Positions 42,922 through 51,385 of a stretch of DNA of 64,000 nt are shown piece by piece. The DNA is from JAVBMU01 sp031551755 (GTDB taxonomy: Bacteria; Actinomycetota; Actinomycetes; Actinomycetales; Cellulomonadaceae). Positions within the stretch are counted from its first letter, which is position 1. Every line of letters starts with the position of its first letter. The translations under genes and the position numbers were made by a program. The stretch spans positions 65,839-129,838 of the forward strand of contig JAVBNE010000024.1 of the NCBI GenBank assembly GCA_031551755.1. Reading direction: 5' to 3'. The notes under the pieces were generated by a model. The model did not search any database and was not told where the DNA came from. It saw only the letters and a program-made list of their open reading frames with translations.

Positions 42922-44427
42922 ATGCCGTCAGACACCCCCCGAGAGCCGAGTTCGATCCCGCCAAGTTTCACCCCTAAGGCGGGCAGGACACCACGGCCCG
43001 AAACGGCTGATGGAGCTATCAATGTGGGAGCGGGTCACCCCCGACCGCCCGCGCAGGCGCCCAGCAGCTCCTCCGCCCGGGTCACACGGCAGTCCTCGCG
43101 GGAGATCCCGACTCGTGCGCCGGCGCGCCGTCCCCGTTCGGGCCGGGTGCCCTCGCCGAGCAAGCCGCGCGAGGTCAGGGCGGCCGGTCAGCCGAATGCC
43201 ATCCCCTTGGACCAGGTCAACCGGGGACGAACGAGTGTGGCGGCCAGCGCCTCGACACCCCCCAGTATTGCGCCGCAGCGCTCTCCTGCCCGTTCCGTCC
43301 CGGGGTCGGCACCCGGCACTCCCGGCGGCCGGTCAGCTCCAGCGGCGGTCCCCGTTCGCAGTGCGCCCGGTCACGCGCCCGCCCGGATCCGTCCGGGCGG
43401 CCCTTCCGGCCCGTCCGGCACCCCTGGCGGACGTCCCGCGACACCCGGCGGACCGGGATCGGCACCCGGCGGCAAGGGGCCGATCCGCATCCGCAAACGG
43501 CGCCTGGCCCTGGTGATCTCAGCGCTCGTGATCGTCTGCTTGCTGGCCTGGCCCGTCGGATTGCTGATCTGGGCGAACGGCAAGATCCAGCACATCGACG
43601 CGCTTTCCGATCGCGCGGGCACGGCTGGTACGACGTATCTCATCGCCGGCTCCGATGCGCGTGGCGAGGGCATCAGCGAGGACGGGACGACGGGCGCCCG
43701 GACGGACACGATCATGCTGCTCCAGGCCCCGGCGAGCGGCCCTGCGGCGCTGATCAGCATCCCCCGGGATACCTACGTCCAGGTGCCCGGTCGCGGGCCG
43801 GCGAAACTCAACGCCGCCTATGCCTGGGGTGGCGCGCCGCTGCTCGTCCAGACAGTCGAAGAGCTGACTGGGCTGACCATCGACCACTATGTCGAGGTCG
43901 GCTTCGGCGGGGTCGAGGGCATCGTGAACTCCCTCGGCGGGGTCGAACTGTGCTACGACCGCTCAGTCAATGACCCCCGCAGTGAGCTGGTCTGGACGGC
44001 GGGTTGCCATGAGGCGGACGGACACACGGCCCTGGCGTTCTCCCGGATGCGTTACTCCGACCCCAAGGGGGACATCGGCCGGGCCGAACGCCAGCGGCAG
44101 GTGATCGCGGCCATCAGCAAAAAGGCCGCGAACCCGTCCATCGTGTTCCGGCCAGGCGATCAGGTCTCGTTGATCGACTCCGGGCTCGGTGCCATCACCG
44201 TCGACCAGAGCACCGGGATCATCGACCTCGGCCGTCTGGTGATGGATTTCCGCAAAGCCAACGGGTCCGGTGGAATCACGGGCACGCCACCGATCTCGAA
44301 CCCGAACTACCGGCCCGGCGGGGTCGGCTCCACCGTGCTGCTGGATCCGGACACCGCGCCGCAGTTCTGGGCGAATATCCGCGACGGCAAACTCCCCGCT
44401 GGTCAGGTGGGCGGGCTACCGGGCTGA
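42922..44427 (+). CDS. LytR-CpsA-Psr (LCP) family glycopolymer ligase
   Basis: A 501-aa type II membrane protein. The first about 190 residues are a long cytoplasmic tail rich in Pro, Ser, Arg and Gly, clearly low-complexity. One helix follows (LVISALVIVCLLAWPVGLL), then an extracytoplasmic LCP domain with ARTDTIMLLQ, ISIPRDTYV, LNAAYAWGG, GHTALAFSRMRY and GDIGRAERQRQV. These hold the conserved Arg/Asp residues that bind polyprenyl pyrophosphate. It is predicted to transfer a glycopolymer from its lipid carrier to peptidoglycan; in this window galactan is the obvious candidate. The start at 42922 has GAGG upstream. Its last 25 nt overlap the convergent purE gene. Confidence 0.9.
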   Translation: MPSDTPREPSSIPPSFTPKAGRTPRPETADGAINVGAGHPRPPAQAPSSSSARVTRQSSREIPTRAPARRPRSGRVPSPSKPREVRAAGQPNAIPLDQVNRGRTSVAASASTPPSIAPQRSPARSVPGSAPGTPGGRSAPAAVPVRSAPGHAPARIRPGGPSGPSGTPGGRPATPGGPGSAPGGKGPIRIRKRRLALVISALVIVCLLAWPVGLLIWANGKIQHIDALSDRAGTAGTTYLIAGSDARGEGISEDGTTGARTDTIMLLQAPASGPAALISIPRDTYVQVPGRGPAKLNAAYAWGGAPLLVQTVEELTGLTIDHYVEVGFGGVEGIVNSLGGVELCYDRSVNDPRSELVWTAGCHEADGHTALAFSRMRYSDPKGDIGRAERQRQVIAAISKKAANPSIVFRPGDQVSLIDSGLGAITVDQSTGIIDLGRLVMDFRKANGSGGITGTPPISNPNYRPGGVGSTVLLDPDTAPQFWANIRDGKLPAGQVGGLPG

Positions 44428-44957
44428 GTCCGGTCGGCTGCCACCGTTGCCCGCAGCCGGGCGCCCTTCTCCCGAGCGACCGCTCCCAGCTCTTCCTGAA
44501 AATCCGCCATCTGCGCGCGCAACCGCACAGCGGTCGCATCGGTGCCGGTCGCGAGCATCCGCACGGCGAGCAGTCCGGCGTTCCGGGCACCCCCGATCGA
44601 CACTGTCGCCACGGGCACCCCGGCAGGCATCTGCACGATGGACAGCAAGGAGTCCATCCCGTCGAGGTGGGCCAACGGCACCGGCACCCCGATCACCGGG
44701 AGCACCGTGACGGCCGCAAGCATCCCTGGGAGGTGAGCGGCCCCCCCGGCACCGGCGATGATGACCCGGATGCCCCGCTCGGCGGCCCGGCGTCCGTAGT
44801 CGATCATCTCGGTCGGCATGCGATGGGCTGAAACGACATCAACCTCGGCGGGCACCCCGAACTCGGCCAGCGCATCGGCAGCGGCACGCATCACCGGCCA
44901 GTCCGAATCGGAGCCCATCACCACGCCGACGAGCGGGTTGGCTGGTAACGCAGTCAT
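44403..44957 (-). CDS. purE: N5-carboxyaminoimidazole ribonucleotide mutase
   Basis: Purine pathway enzyme that converts N5-CAIR to CAIR. The 184-aa product has VGVVMGSDSDWPVM, VVSAHRMPTEMIDYGR with the catalytic His, and GAGGAAHLPGMLA, all family hallmarks. The C-terminal about 25 residues extend past the usual end, and the coding region overlaps the LCP gene tail by 25 nt on the other strand. It overlaps purK by 4 nt (ATGA), so the two-step AIR to CAIR conversion is co-translated. Confidence 0.95.
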   Translation of the reverse strand: MTALPANPLVGVVMGSDSDWPVMRAAADALAEFGVPAEVDVVSAHRMPTEMIDYGRRAAERGIRVIIAGAGGAAHLPGMLAAVTVLPVIGVPVPLAHLDGMDSLLSIVQMPAGVPVATVSIGGARNAGLLAVRMLATGTDATAVRLRAQMADFQEELGAVAREKGARLRATVAADRTQPGSPPT

Positions 44958-46150
44958 CTGTTCTCCTCATCGTCGTGGTCGCCGCGAACGATGGCGGCGG
45001 CCGCCCGCGCCCGACGCCGGACGTCGTCCAGGTCGTCGCCGCTGACGTTGACGTGTCCCAGCTTGCGTCCCGGGCGCGCTTCCTTGCCGTAGAGCGTCAC
45101 CTTGGCCGCCCGGTCGGCCTCGAAGACCTCGGCCAGGCCATCGGTGAGCTCGGCCCGCGCCGACCCCAGCACGTTCGCCATCACGGTCCACCGGCCGGTA
45201 GGCGTCGTATCGCCCAAAGGCAGGTCGAGAACCGCGCGCAGGTGCTGTTCGAACTGGCTGGTCACCGCGCCGTCGATCGTCCAGTGCCCGCAGTTGTGCG
45301 GCCGCATCGCCAACTCGTTGACGATGAACCGCTCCGGCCCGTCCGGTACTTCGAACATCTCGACGGCAAGTACCCCGGTGACATCCAGGCCCACCGCGAT
45401 CCGGGTCGCGAGGTCCACGGCCGCGGCTGCCTCCTCAGCGGTCAGCCCGGGTGCCGGGGCGATGACCTCGGAGCAGACACCGTTCACCTGGATGGACTCC
45501 ACCACCGGCCATGCCCGCACCTCACCACTCGGTCGACGGGCGACGAGGACCGCGACCTCCCGGCTGAAGGGCACGAGCTGCTCGACCACCAGCTCCGGTC
45601 CGCCTGAGGCGGCGGCGTCGAGCCAGTCCGTGGCGGCCGCGGCGTCGTCGATGACCCGCACCCCCTTGCCGTCGTAGCCGCCCCGGGCGGTCTTGAGCAC
45701 GGCCCGCCCGCCGTGACCGGCCACGAACGCAGCGAGAGCATCGTGGGCCTCCCGGGGGTCTCGGGGCAGCAGCTGCCACGGCGGGCACGGCACATCGAGC
45801 GTGGTCAGGCGGGCGCGCATGGCGCCCTTGTCCTGAGCGAACAGCAGTGCGGCCGGGCCGGGTCGCACCGGCACACCCCGCTGCGCGACGGTGGCCAGGA
45901 GCTCGCCGGGCACGTGTTCGTGCTCGAACGTCAGCACCTGCGCGACGGGCTCCGTCGCCACCAGGTCGATCACGGCGCCCGCATCGGCGGCGGCGCCCAC
46001 CGGAGTGTCGACCACCGCCGCGGCCGCACCCGCTTGCGGTGACTCGACCAGCACCCGTAGATGGATGCCGAGAGACTCCGCTGCTGGGGCCATCATCCGT
46101 GCCAGTTGGCCGCCGCCGATCACGGCGATCACAGGTGCTACCACGGCCAC
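44954..46150 (-). CDS. purK: N5-carboxyaminoimidazole ribonucleotide synthase
   Basis: ATP-grasp enzyme that carboxylates AIR with bicarbonate and ATP. The 398-aa product has IAVIGGGQLARMMAPAA, FEHEHVPGELL, LKTARGGYDGKGV (ATP-binding glycine loop), VVEQLVPFSREVAV and the NELAMRPHNCGHWT motif that defines PurK. Length is normal. First gene of the purK-purE pair. Confidence 0.95.
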   Translation of the reverse strand: MAVVAPVIAVIGGGQLARMMAPAAESLGIHLRVLVESPQAGAAAAVVDTPVGAAADAGAVIDLVATEPVAQVLTFEHEHVPGELLATVAQRGVPVRPGPAALLFAQDKGAMRARLTTLDVPCPPWQLLPRDPREAHDALAAFVAGHGGRAVLKTARGGYDGKGVRVIDDAAAATDWLDAAASGGPELVVEQLVPFSREVAVLVARRPSGEVRAWPVVESIQVNGVCSEVIAPAPGLTAEEAAAAVDLATRIAVGLDVTGVLAVEMFEVPDGPERFIVNELAMRPHNCGHWTIDGAVTSQFEQHLRAVLDLPLGDTTPTGRWTVMANVLGSARAELTDGLAEVFEADRAAKVTLYGKEARPGRKLGHVNVSGDDLDDVRRRARAAAAIVRGDHDDEENR

Positions 46151-46275
46151 ACCCTAGTACTCCGTTTCGGCACGGCCGCATCGACCGAACAACCGGGGGG
46201 CGCGAACGGCCCGGCGATCCGGACGCGGGAGGCTTCCGCCGGCTCGCACCGCCGCCTCAGGACACGACGGCACGG

Positions 46276-47628
46276 TCACGACGCCTCTGTACGCCGACGA
46301 CGCCGACGCCGATCCGGTCCGACCTCTTGGCCCACCGGGAGCACGGCCGACGGATCGAGCATGCGCGGCGCCCCGGAGAGGAAGAGCGCAAACACCGCGG
46401 GTTTGCGCTGAGCCAACTCGAGCCGACCTCCGTCGGCCGCCGCGAGATCACGGGCCAGGGCGAGCCCCAGCCCGGTCCCCGCCCCGGAAGTCACGGACCG
46501 CTCGAAGATCCGGGAGGCGATGTCACTGGGCACACCCTCACCCTGGTCGGAGACCTCGACGACGATCGCTCCTGATCGATCGGAGGGACGGGCGCGGATC
46601 GTGGTCGTCCCGGCTCCGTGTTTCAGCGAGTTCTCTATGAGCGTCGCGAGCACCTGCGCGAGCCCGCCCGGGGTGGCCAGCACGACGTAGCCCTCACCGA
46701 CGTCGACCTCCAGCTTCCGGCCGGCCTTGGCGAACGTCGGCACCCATTCTTCTTCCTGCTGGTGCACCAACTCACGCAGCCGGATCGCCTCGGTCGTGCC
46801 GCCCTGCACCCGGCGAGACGCGGCGAGTAGGTCGTCCACAACCCCGACGAGCCGCTCGACTTGTTCGAGCGATATCCGTGCTTCTTCCTTCACTCCGGGG
46901 TCGTCGGAGGCCATCGAGATCTCCTCCAACCGCATGGACAAGGCAGTCAGCGGGGTCCGCAGCTGATGGGAGGCGTCCGAAGCGAATTGGCGTTCGGCCG
47001 CCAGCCGCCCGGCCAGCCGCTCCGAGGAACGCGCCAGCTCGTCGGCCACCAGGTCGATCTCCTCGACTCCGGACGGTTTGAGCTTGGGCCGCACCTGACC
47101 GGTGCCGAGCTGTTCCGCGGATGCGGCGAGATAGACCAGTGGTGCGGTCAGTCGGTTGGCCTGCCAGACAGCCATGGCGATTCCCGCGGCGAACGCCGCG
47201 AGTGCCGCCGCGATCACCATCAAGGTGATTTGAGCCGCCTCCCAGTACCCCGCCCAGTAGGACGCGCGCATGACAACGACCACCGACGCCGCTTCACCGC
47301 GCCCGTTCCGGGCGCCCTCCTCGATGAACCGGCCTTCGATCTCGGGGCCGTACGTGAGCATCCGGCCACCCGAGAGCTGTACCCAGATCTGCACCTGGGG
47401 GTCACCGGGACGGCCCTTCACCGCGGTATCGAAGGCATCCTCCGGGATCGCCTCACCGTTCTGGAGGCGCACCTCGAGGCTGCGCATCAGGTTCTCGGCG
47501 CGCGCCTGCAACTCGTTGCGCTCGTTGCTGAGGACGAACTGGGCACCGAAGAACGCGAGCGGGAAACCCAGGAGCAGCACGGCGACCGCCACGGCCGCGA
47601 CGGTCGCTTGGAGCACGCGACGACGCAC
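46276..47628 (-). CDS. Sensor histidine kinase (EnvZ/OmpR-type)
   Basis: A 450-aa kinase with a membrane helix at about 10-32, an extracytoplasmic sensor of about 100 residues, a second helix at about 130-155, and a HAMP-like linker. The HisKA box has the phospho-acceptor His in FASDASHQLRTPL. The HATPase has an N-box (IENSLKHG), a G1 box (DQGEGV) and a G2 box (GAGTGLGLAL). A very basic C-terminal tail (QEVGPDRRRRRRR) is unusual. The start is GTG at 47628, 32 nt downstream of the response-regulator stop, so the two form an operon. Confidence 0.92.
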   Translation of the reverse strand: MRRRVLQATVAAVAVAVLLLGFPLAFFGAQFVLSNERNELQARAENLMRSLEVRLQNGEAIPEDAFDTAVKGRPGDPQVQIWVQLSGGRMLTYGPEIEGRFIEEGARNGRGEAASVVVVMRASYWAGYWEAAQITLMVIAAALAAFAAGIAMAVWQANRLTAPLVYLAASAEQLGTGQVRPKLKPSGVEEIDLVADELARSSERLAGRLAAERQFASDASHQLRTPLTALSMRLEEISMASDDPGVKEEARISLEQVERLVGVVDDLLAASRRVQGGTTEAIRLRELVHQQEEEWVPTFAKAGRKLEVDVGEGYVVLATPGGLAQVLATLIENSLKHGAGTTTIRARPSDRSGAIVVEVSDQGEGVPSDIASRIFERSVTSGAGTGLGLALARDLAAADGGRLELAQRKPAVFALFLSGAPRMLDPSAVLPVGQEVGPDRRRRRRRTEAS

Positions 47629-47660
47629 GCCGGGATTCCCTTCAGCTCATCTCGGCGGGG

Positions 47661-48344
47661 TCAGTCCTCGCCGGTCTCGAAGCGGAACCCGAGCCCGCGC
47701 ACCGTCGAGACGTAGCGCGGCGAGTTCGCATCGTCGCCGAGTTTGCGGCGCAACCAAGACACATGCATGTCGAGCGTCTTGGTCGAACCGACCGGCTCCG
47801 ACCCCCAGACATCGCGCATAAGCGTGTCGCGCACGACCACGGAACCCGCATTGGCGAGCAGCACCCGCAGCAGCTCGAACTCCTTGGTGGTCAGGTGCAA
47901 CTCGCGGTTGTCCTGGAAGGCGCGGTGAGCGGCGACATCGATCCGGACATCCTGAGCGGCGAGTTCCTCGCCCTCGGGACCTTCCCCGTGGCTGCGGCGC
48001 AGCAGCGCCCGCACCCGGGCAAGCAGCTCGGCCAGGCGGAAGGGCTTGGTCACGTAGTCGTCCGCACCTGCGTCGAGACCGACCACCAGGTCGACCTCAT
48101 CCGCCCGCGCGGTCAGCACGAGCACCGGGGTGGTCAACCCCATCTGCCGGATCTCGCGTGCCACGTCGAGCCCGTCCATGTCCGGCAGCCCCAAGTCCAG
48201 CACGACGATGTCCGCGGTGGTGGCGGAATCGATGGCACCCTGGCCGGTCCCCTGAACGACGACGCTATAGCCCTCACGCGCCAAAGCCCGGGCCAAAGGT
48301 TCGGCAATTGCCGGGTCGTCCTCGGCTAACAGTACGTGGGTCAT
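47661..48344 (-). CDS. OmpR/PhoB-family response regulator
   Basis: A 227-aa regulator. The receiver has EDD near the N-terminus, the phospho-acceptor Asp50 in VVLDLGLPDMDG and the Thr/Lys pair (LTARAD, YVTKPF). The C-terminal winged helix ends with the DMHVSWLRRKLGDD recognition-helix region. It is the partner of the kinase encoded next on the same strand; the pair shares the locus with purEK, as often seen in actinobacteria. The ATG at 48344 is preferred; a GTG two codons upstream is in frame. No Shine-Dalgarno is visible, so translation may be leaderless. Confidence 0.92.
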   Translation of the reverse strand: MTHVLLAEDDPAIAEPLARALAREGYSVVVQGTGQGAIDSATTADIVVLDLGLPDMDGLDVAREIRQMGLTTPVLVLTARADEVDLVVGLDAGADDYVTKPFRLAELLARVRALLRRSHGEGPEGEELAAQDVRIDVAAHRAFQDNRELHLTTKEFELLRVLLANAGSVVVRDTLMRDVWGSEPVGSTKTLDMHVSWLRRKLGDDANSPRYVSTVRGLGFRFETGED

Positions 48345-48450
48345 TCGCACATGCTAAGGCATAGTCTCGACTTTGACCTCATGCTGTCCATCATCACATC
48401 CGACTCTGGTCGGATGCCTCAGACTCGGACACCCGCCTAGGCTGAATGCT

Positions 48451-49701
48451 ATGGGGTGGTACGAGCGTCTTGGTCGATGGGTCGATGACCATCGGTTTGG
48501 CACCGATGTCGCGATCGCAGCAATGCTCTTGCTCATCTGCGAAACGACGGTGGTCGACAGCAACTGGCTGCGCGGCGACGGGTATTGGTCGCTCGCTTCT
48601 TTCGACGCTCAAGTCAGGATCTGGTCAATTCTTGTCGTAGCCCCCTTGGCTTGGCGCCGCATATATCCAGTGGCGTCGGCAGTTGCCGTCTACACCGCAG
48701 CCTTCGCCCAATTGCTCGCCGTCGGCGACGTGCTCTTTCCTGCGGATCTTGCCGTTCTGGTCGCCCTGTTCACCGTCACGGTCTACGGCCCGGCGCAGGT
48801 CCACTGGGCAGCACTCGGTGCCTCCTTGGCCGGTGCGGCAGCACTGGGCGCCACCTATCTATTCAGCTTTGACGGCCCACTGGATAACACCCGGATCACG
48901 CTCATCGTGACCATCTTTGCGGCAGTTGTCTTCACCGCGGTGTGGGCATTCGGGTTATTACGCCGCTCGCAACGTGAACTCCTCGCCAACCTGCGGGGCC
49001 GCGCCGAGAGCTTCGAGGTCGAACGTGCGCAACAAGCGCAACTGGGCGCGGCCGCCGAACGCACGAGAATCGCCCGGGACATGCATGACATCGTTGCACA
49101 TTCGTTATCCGTGATCATCGCTCAGGCAGACGGTGGCCGGTACGCCTCGGCCTCGGACCCGCAAGCAGCGAACCGGGCGCTGACGACGGTCGCCGAGACG
49201 GGCCGCGCAGCGCTCGCCGACATGCGACGGCTTCTCGGAGTGCTGCGCGAGGACGACCCAGACCAGTCGATAGAGCTCGCCCCGCGCCCCGGCGGCACCG
49301 AAATCGATGAGCTGATCGAGCAGACCAAAGGTAGTGGAGTCCGCATTTCCACCGTCCGGGTGGGTCAACCGCGCCCGTTGCCGCCCGGCGTCGGAATCAC
49401 CGCCTACCGCGCCTGTCAAGAAGCACTCACGAACGTCCTGAAACACGCGGGTCCGGACCCGAGCGTCACCGTGACTATTCAGTGGGCCGCCACGAGTCTG
49501 GACATCGAGGTCGCCGACGACGGCCGTGGAGCCGCCGCCGAACCCGGCCCCGAGGGCTACGGTCTAGTAGGGATGCGCGAACGTGCCGAATTGTTCGGCG
49601 GCGCGGTCACCGCGGGACCACGACCGGGTGGCGGCTTCCGGGTCCACATCCACTTGCCGACGCCGACCCAGGCAACCAGCCCGACCGAGGGGACACCATG
49701 A
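48451..49701 (+). CDS. Sensor histidine kinase (NarX/HisKA_3 type)
   Basis: A 416-aa kinase with four to six membrane helices (about 20-170) and no large external loop, which fits sensing in the membrane. The HisKA_3 dimerisation box reads AERTRIARDMHDIVAHSLS with His212 as the phospho-acceptor, and the HATPase shows CQEALTNVLKHAGPD and the VADDGRGAAAEPGPEGYGL G-box. The start at 48451 (MGWYERLGRW) has AGG about 9 nt upstream. It overlaps its regulator gene by ATGA. It is divergent from the OmpR-type pair, with 106 nt between the two starts. Confidence 0.92.
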   Translation: MGWYERLGRWVDDHRFGTDVAIAAMLLLICETTVVDSNWLRGDGYWSLASFDAQVRIWSILVVAPLAWRRIYPVASAVAVYTAAFAQLLAVGDVLFPADLAVLVALFTVTVYGPAQVHWAALGASLAGAAALGATYLFSFDGPLDNTRITLIVTIFAAVVFTAVWAFGLLRRSQRELLANLRGRAESFEVERAQQAQLGAAAERTRIARDMHDIVAHSLSVIIAQADGGRYASASDPQAANRALTTVAETGRAALADMRRLLGVLREDDPDQSIELAPRPGGTEIDELIEQTKGSGVRISTVRVGQPRPLPPGVGITAYRACQEALTNVLKHAGPDPSVTVTIQWAATSLDIEVADDGRGAAAEPGPEGYGLVGMRERAELFGGAVTAGPRPGGGFRVHIHLPTPTQATSPTEGTP

Positions 49702-50381
49702 CCGAAACACCGATCCGGGTCGCGCTCGTCGACGACCAGCAACTGGTGCGGGCGGGATTCCGGATGGTGATCGACTCCCAACCCGACCTCACCGTCACGG
49801 TCGAAGCGGGCGACGGCCTTGCCGCGCTCCGGCTGCTGGCCGACCATCCCGTCGACGTCGTCCTGATGGACATCCGCATGCCACACCTCGACGGCCTGAG
49901 CGCCACCGCCCGGCTGACCGCCCCCGGGAACGACACCCCACGCATCATCGTGCTGACCACTTTCGACCTGGACGAGTATGTGCTGGAGGCCATCCGGGCC
50001 GGCGCCAGCGGATTTCTGCTCAAGGACGCTCCCCCGGAGGACATGCTGGCGGCAATCCGGACCGTGCACCGTGGTGACGCCGTCATCGCTCCCTCACCAA
50101 CCCGCCGACTGCTCGAACACCTGGCGAACTCGCTACCACCTGGTGACGATCCCGATTCCCCGGCCCATCAGGCGGTGGCCACGCTCACCGACCGGGAACG
50201 CGACGTACTCATCCTCATGGCCAAAGGGCGATCGAATACCGAGATCGCCGCTGATCTCTTCGTCGCCGAAGCCACGGTCAAGACCCACGTGGGCCGGGTC
50301 CTGGCCAAACTCCAGGCGCGAGATCGGGTCCAGGCAGTGGTGACGGCCTACGAGGCCCAGCTCGTACGTCCTGGAGCCTGA
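49698..50381 (+). CDS. LuxR/NarL-family response regulator
   Basis: A 227-aa regulator: receiver domain with VALVDDQQLVRAGF, the phospho-acceptor Asp58 in VVLMDIRMPHLDG and the LLKDAPPEDM end, then a LuxR HTH (about 155-215) with LTDRERDVLILMAKGRSNTE and the KTHVGRVLAKL recognition helix. It is coupled to the kinase and lies upstream of the MacB-type ABC operon, which it may control, as in many actinobacteria. Confidence 0.93.
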   Translation: MTETPIRVALVDDQQLVRAGFRMVIDSQPDLTVTVEAGDGLAALRLLADHPVDVVLMDIRMPHLDGLSATARLTAPGNDTPRIIVLTTFDLDEYVLEAIRAGASGFLLKDAPPEDMLAAIRTVHRGDAVIAPSPTRRLLEHLANSLPPGDDPDSPAHQAVATLTDRERDVLILMAKGRSNTEIAADLFVAEATVKTHVGRVLAKLQARDRVQAVVTAYEAQLVRPGA

Positions 50382-50608
50382 CCTCACCCGAGCGCCGCCA
50401 CCCGCGGCGTCGCGCCTACCCCGAGACAGGTGATCCCACTCCATGGCCGACGATCCATCCTCCTGCGGGCGGCCGTCGCCTACGACCGTGGGATGAGCAC
50501 GGCAGCGCCCAAGACGCTGCCACGGAGCGATGTACCGGACCCGCGCGATTCCTATCGTCGAGGGCATCAGCATTCACCGCCGCCTGGCACCGACGCTTGG
50601 AGTAACTC

Positions 50609-51385
50609 GTGGACACCACCGTGTACCGCCCGGAGCCGCCCGCTGTGCGGGCCCGTGGGCTGACCAAGACCTACGGCTCGGGAGCAGCCGCCGTCTGCGC
50701 ACTGGCAGGGGTCGACGTGGACTTCGACACCGGCCGCTTCACGGCCATCATGGGTCCCTCCGGCTCCGGTAAGTCGACTCTCATGCACCTGCTCGCGGGC
50801 CTGGACACCGCGACGTCGGGCCACGCCTACCTCGGTGACACCGACGTCACCCAGCTCAACGACAACGCGCTGACCGCACTGCGCCGGGACCGGATCGGTT
50901 TCGTCTTCCAGTCCTTCAACCTGCTGCCGATGTTCACGGCCGAACAGAACATCGTGTTGCCCGTGGACCTGGCGGGCCGGAAGGTAGACCCCGAGTGGCT
51001 GAACACGCTGGTCACCACGCTGGCCCTGGGTGACCGGCTGACCCACCGTCCTGCTGAGCTCTCCGGTGGCCAGCAGCAACGGGTCGCCATCGCGCGCGCG
51101 TTGATCGCCAAACCTGACGTGATCTTCGCCGACGAACCCACCGGCAACCTCGACTCACGCGCCGGTGCGGAGGTGCTCGGGTTCCTGCGGCGCTCGGTAC
51201 GCGAGCTGAGCCGCACGATCATCATGGTCACCCACGACCCGTCCGCGGCCGCCTATGCCGACCGGGTCGTGCTGCTCGCCGACGGGCGTATCGCCGGGGA
51301 CATCACCGACCCCACCCCGGAGTCCGTCCTGGCCGGGCTTGACGCCCTGCGCACCCTCGACGACGACGCGGCGGCACTGCGATGA
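50609..51385 (+). CDS. MacB/LolD-type ABC transporter ATPase
   Basis: A 258-aa ATPase. Walker A GPSGSGKST at 49-57, Q-loop VFQSFNLLPMF, signature LSGGQQQR, Walker B VIFADEPTG and the D-loop NLDSRAG are all intact and typical of the FtsE/LolD/MacB branch. The start is GTG at 50609 with TTGGAG upstream. It overlaps the permease start by 4 nt (ATGA). With the preceding two-component system it has the layout of an antimicrobial-peptide or lipid-stress response module, though no specific substrate can be named. Confidence 0.93.
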   Translation: MDTTVYRPEPPAVRARGLTKTYGSGAAAVCALAGVDVDFDTGRFTAIMGPSGSGKSTLMHLLAGLDTATSGHAYLGDTDVTQLNDNALTALRRDRIGFVFQSFNLLPMFTAEQNIVLPVDLAGRKVDPEWLNTLVTTLALGDRLTHRPAELSGGQQQRVAIARALIAKPDVIFADEPTGNLDSRAGAEVLGFLRRSVRELSRTIIMVTHDPSAAAYADRVVLLADGRIAGDITDPTPESVLAGLDALRTLDDDAAALR

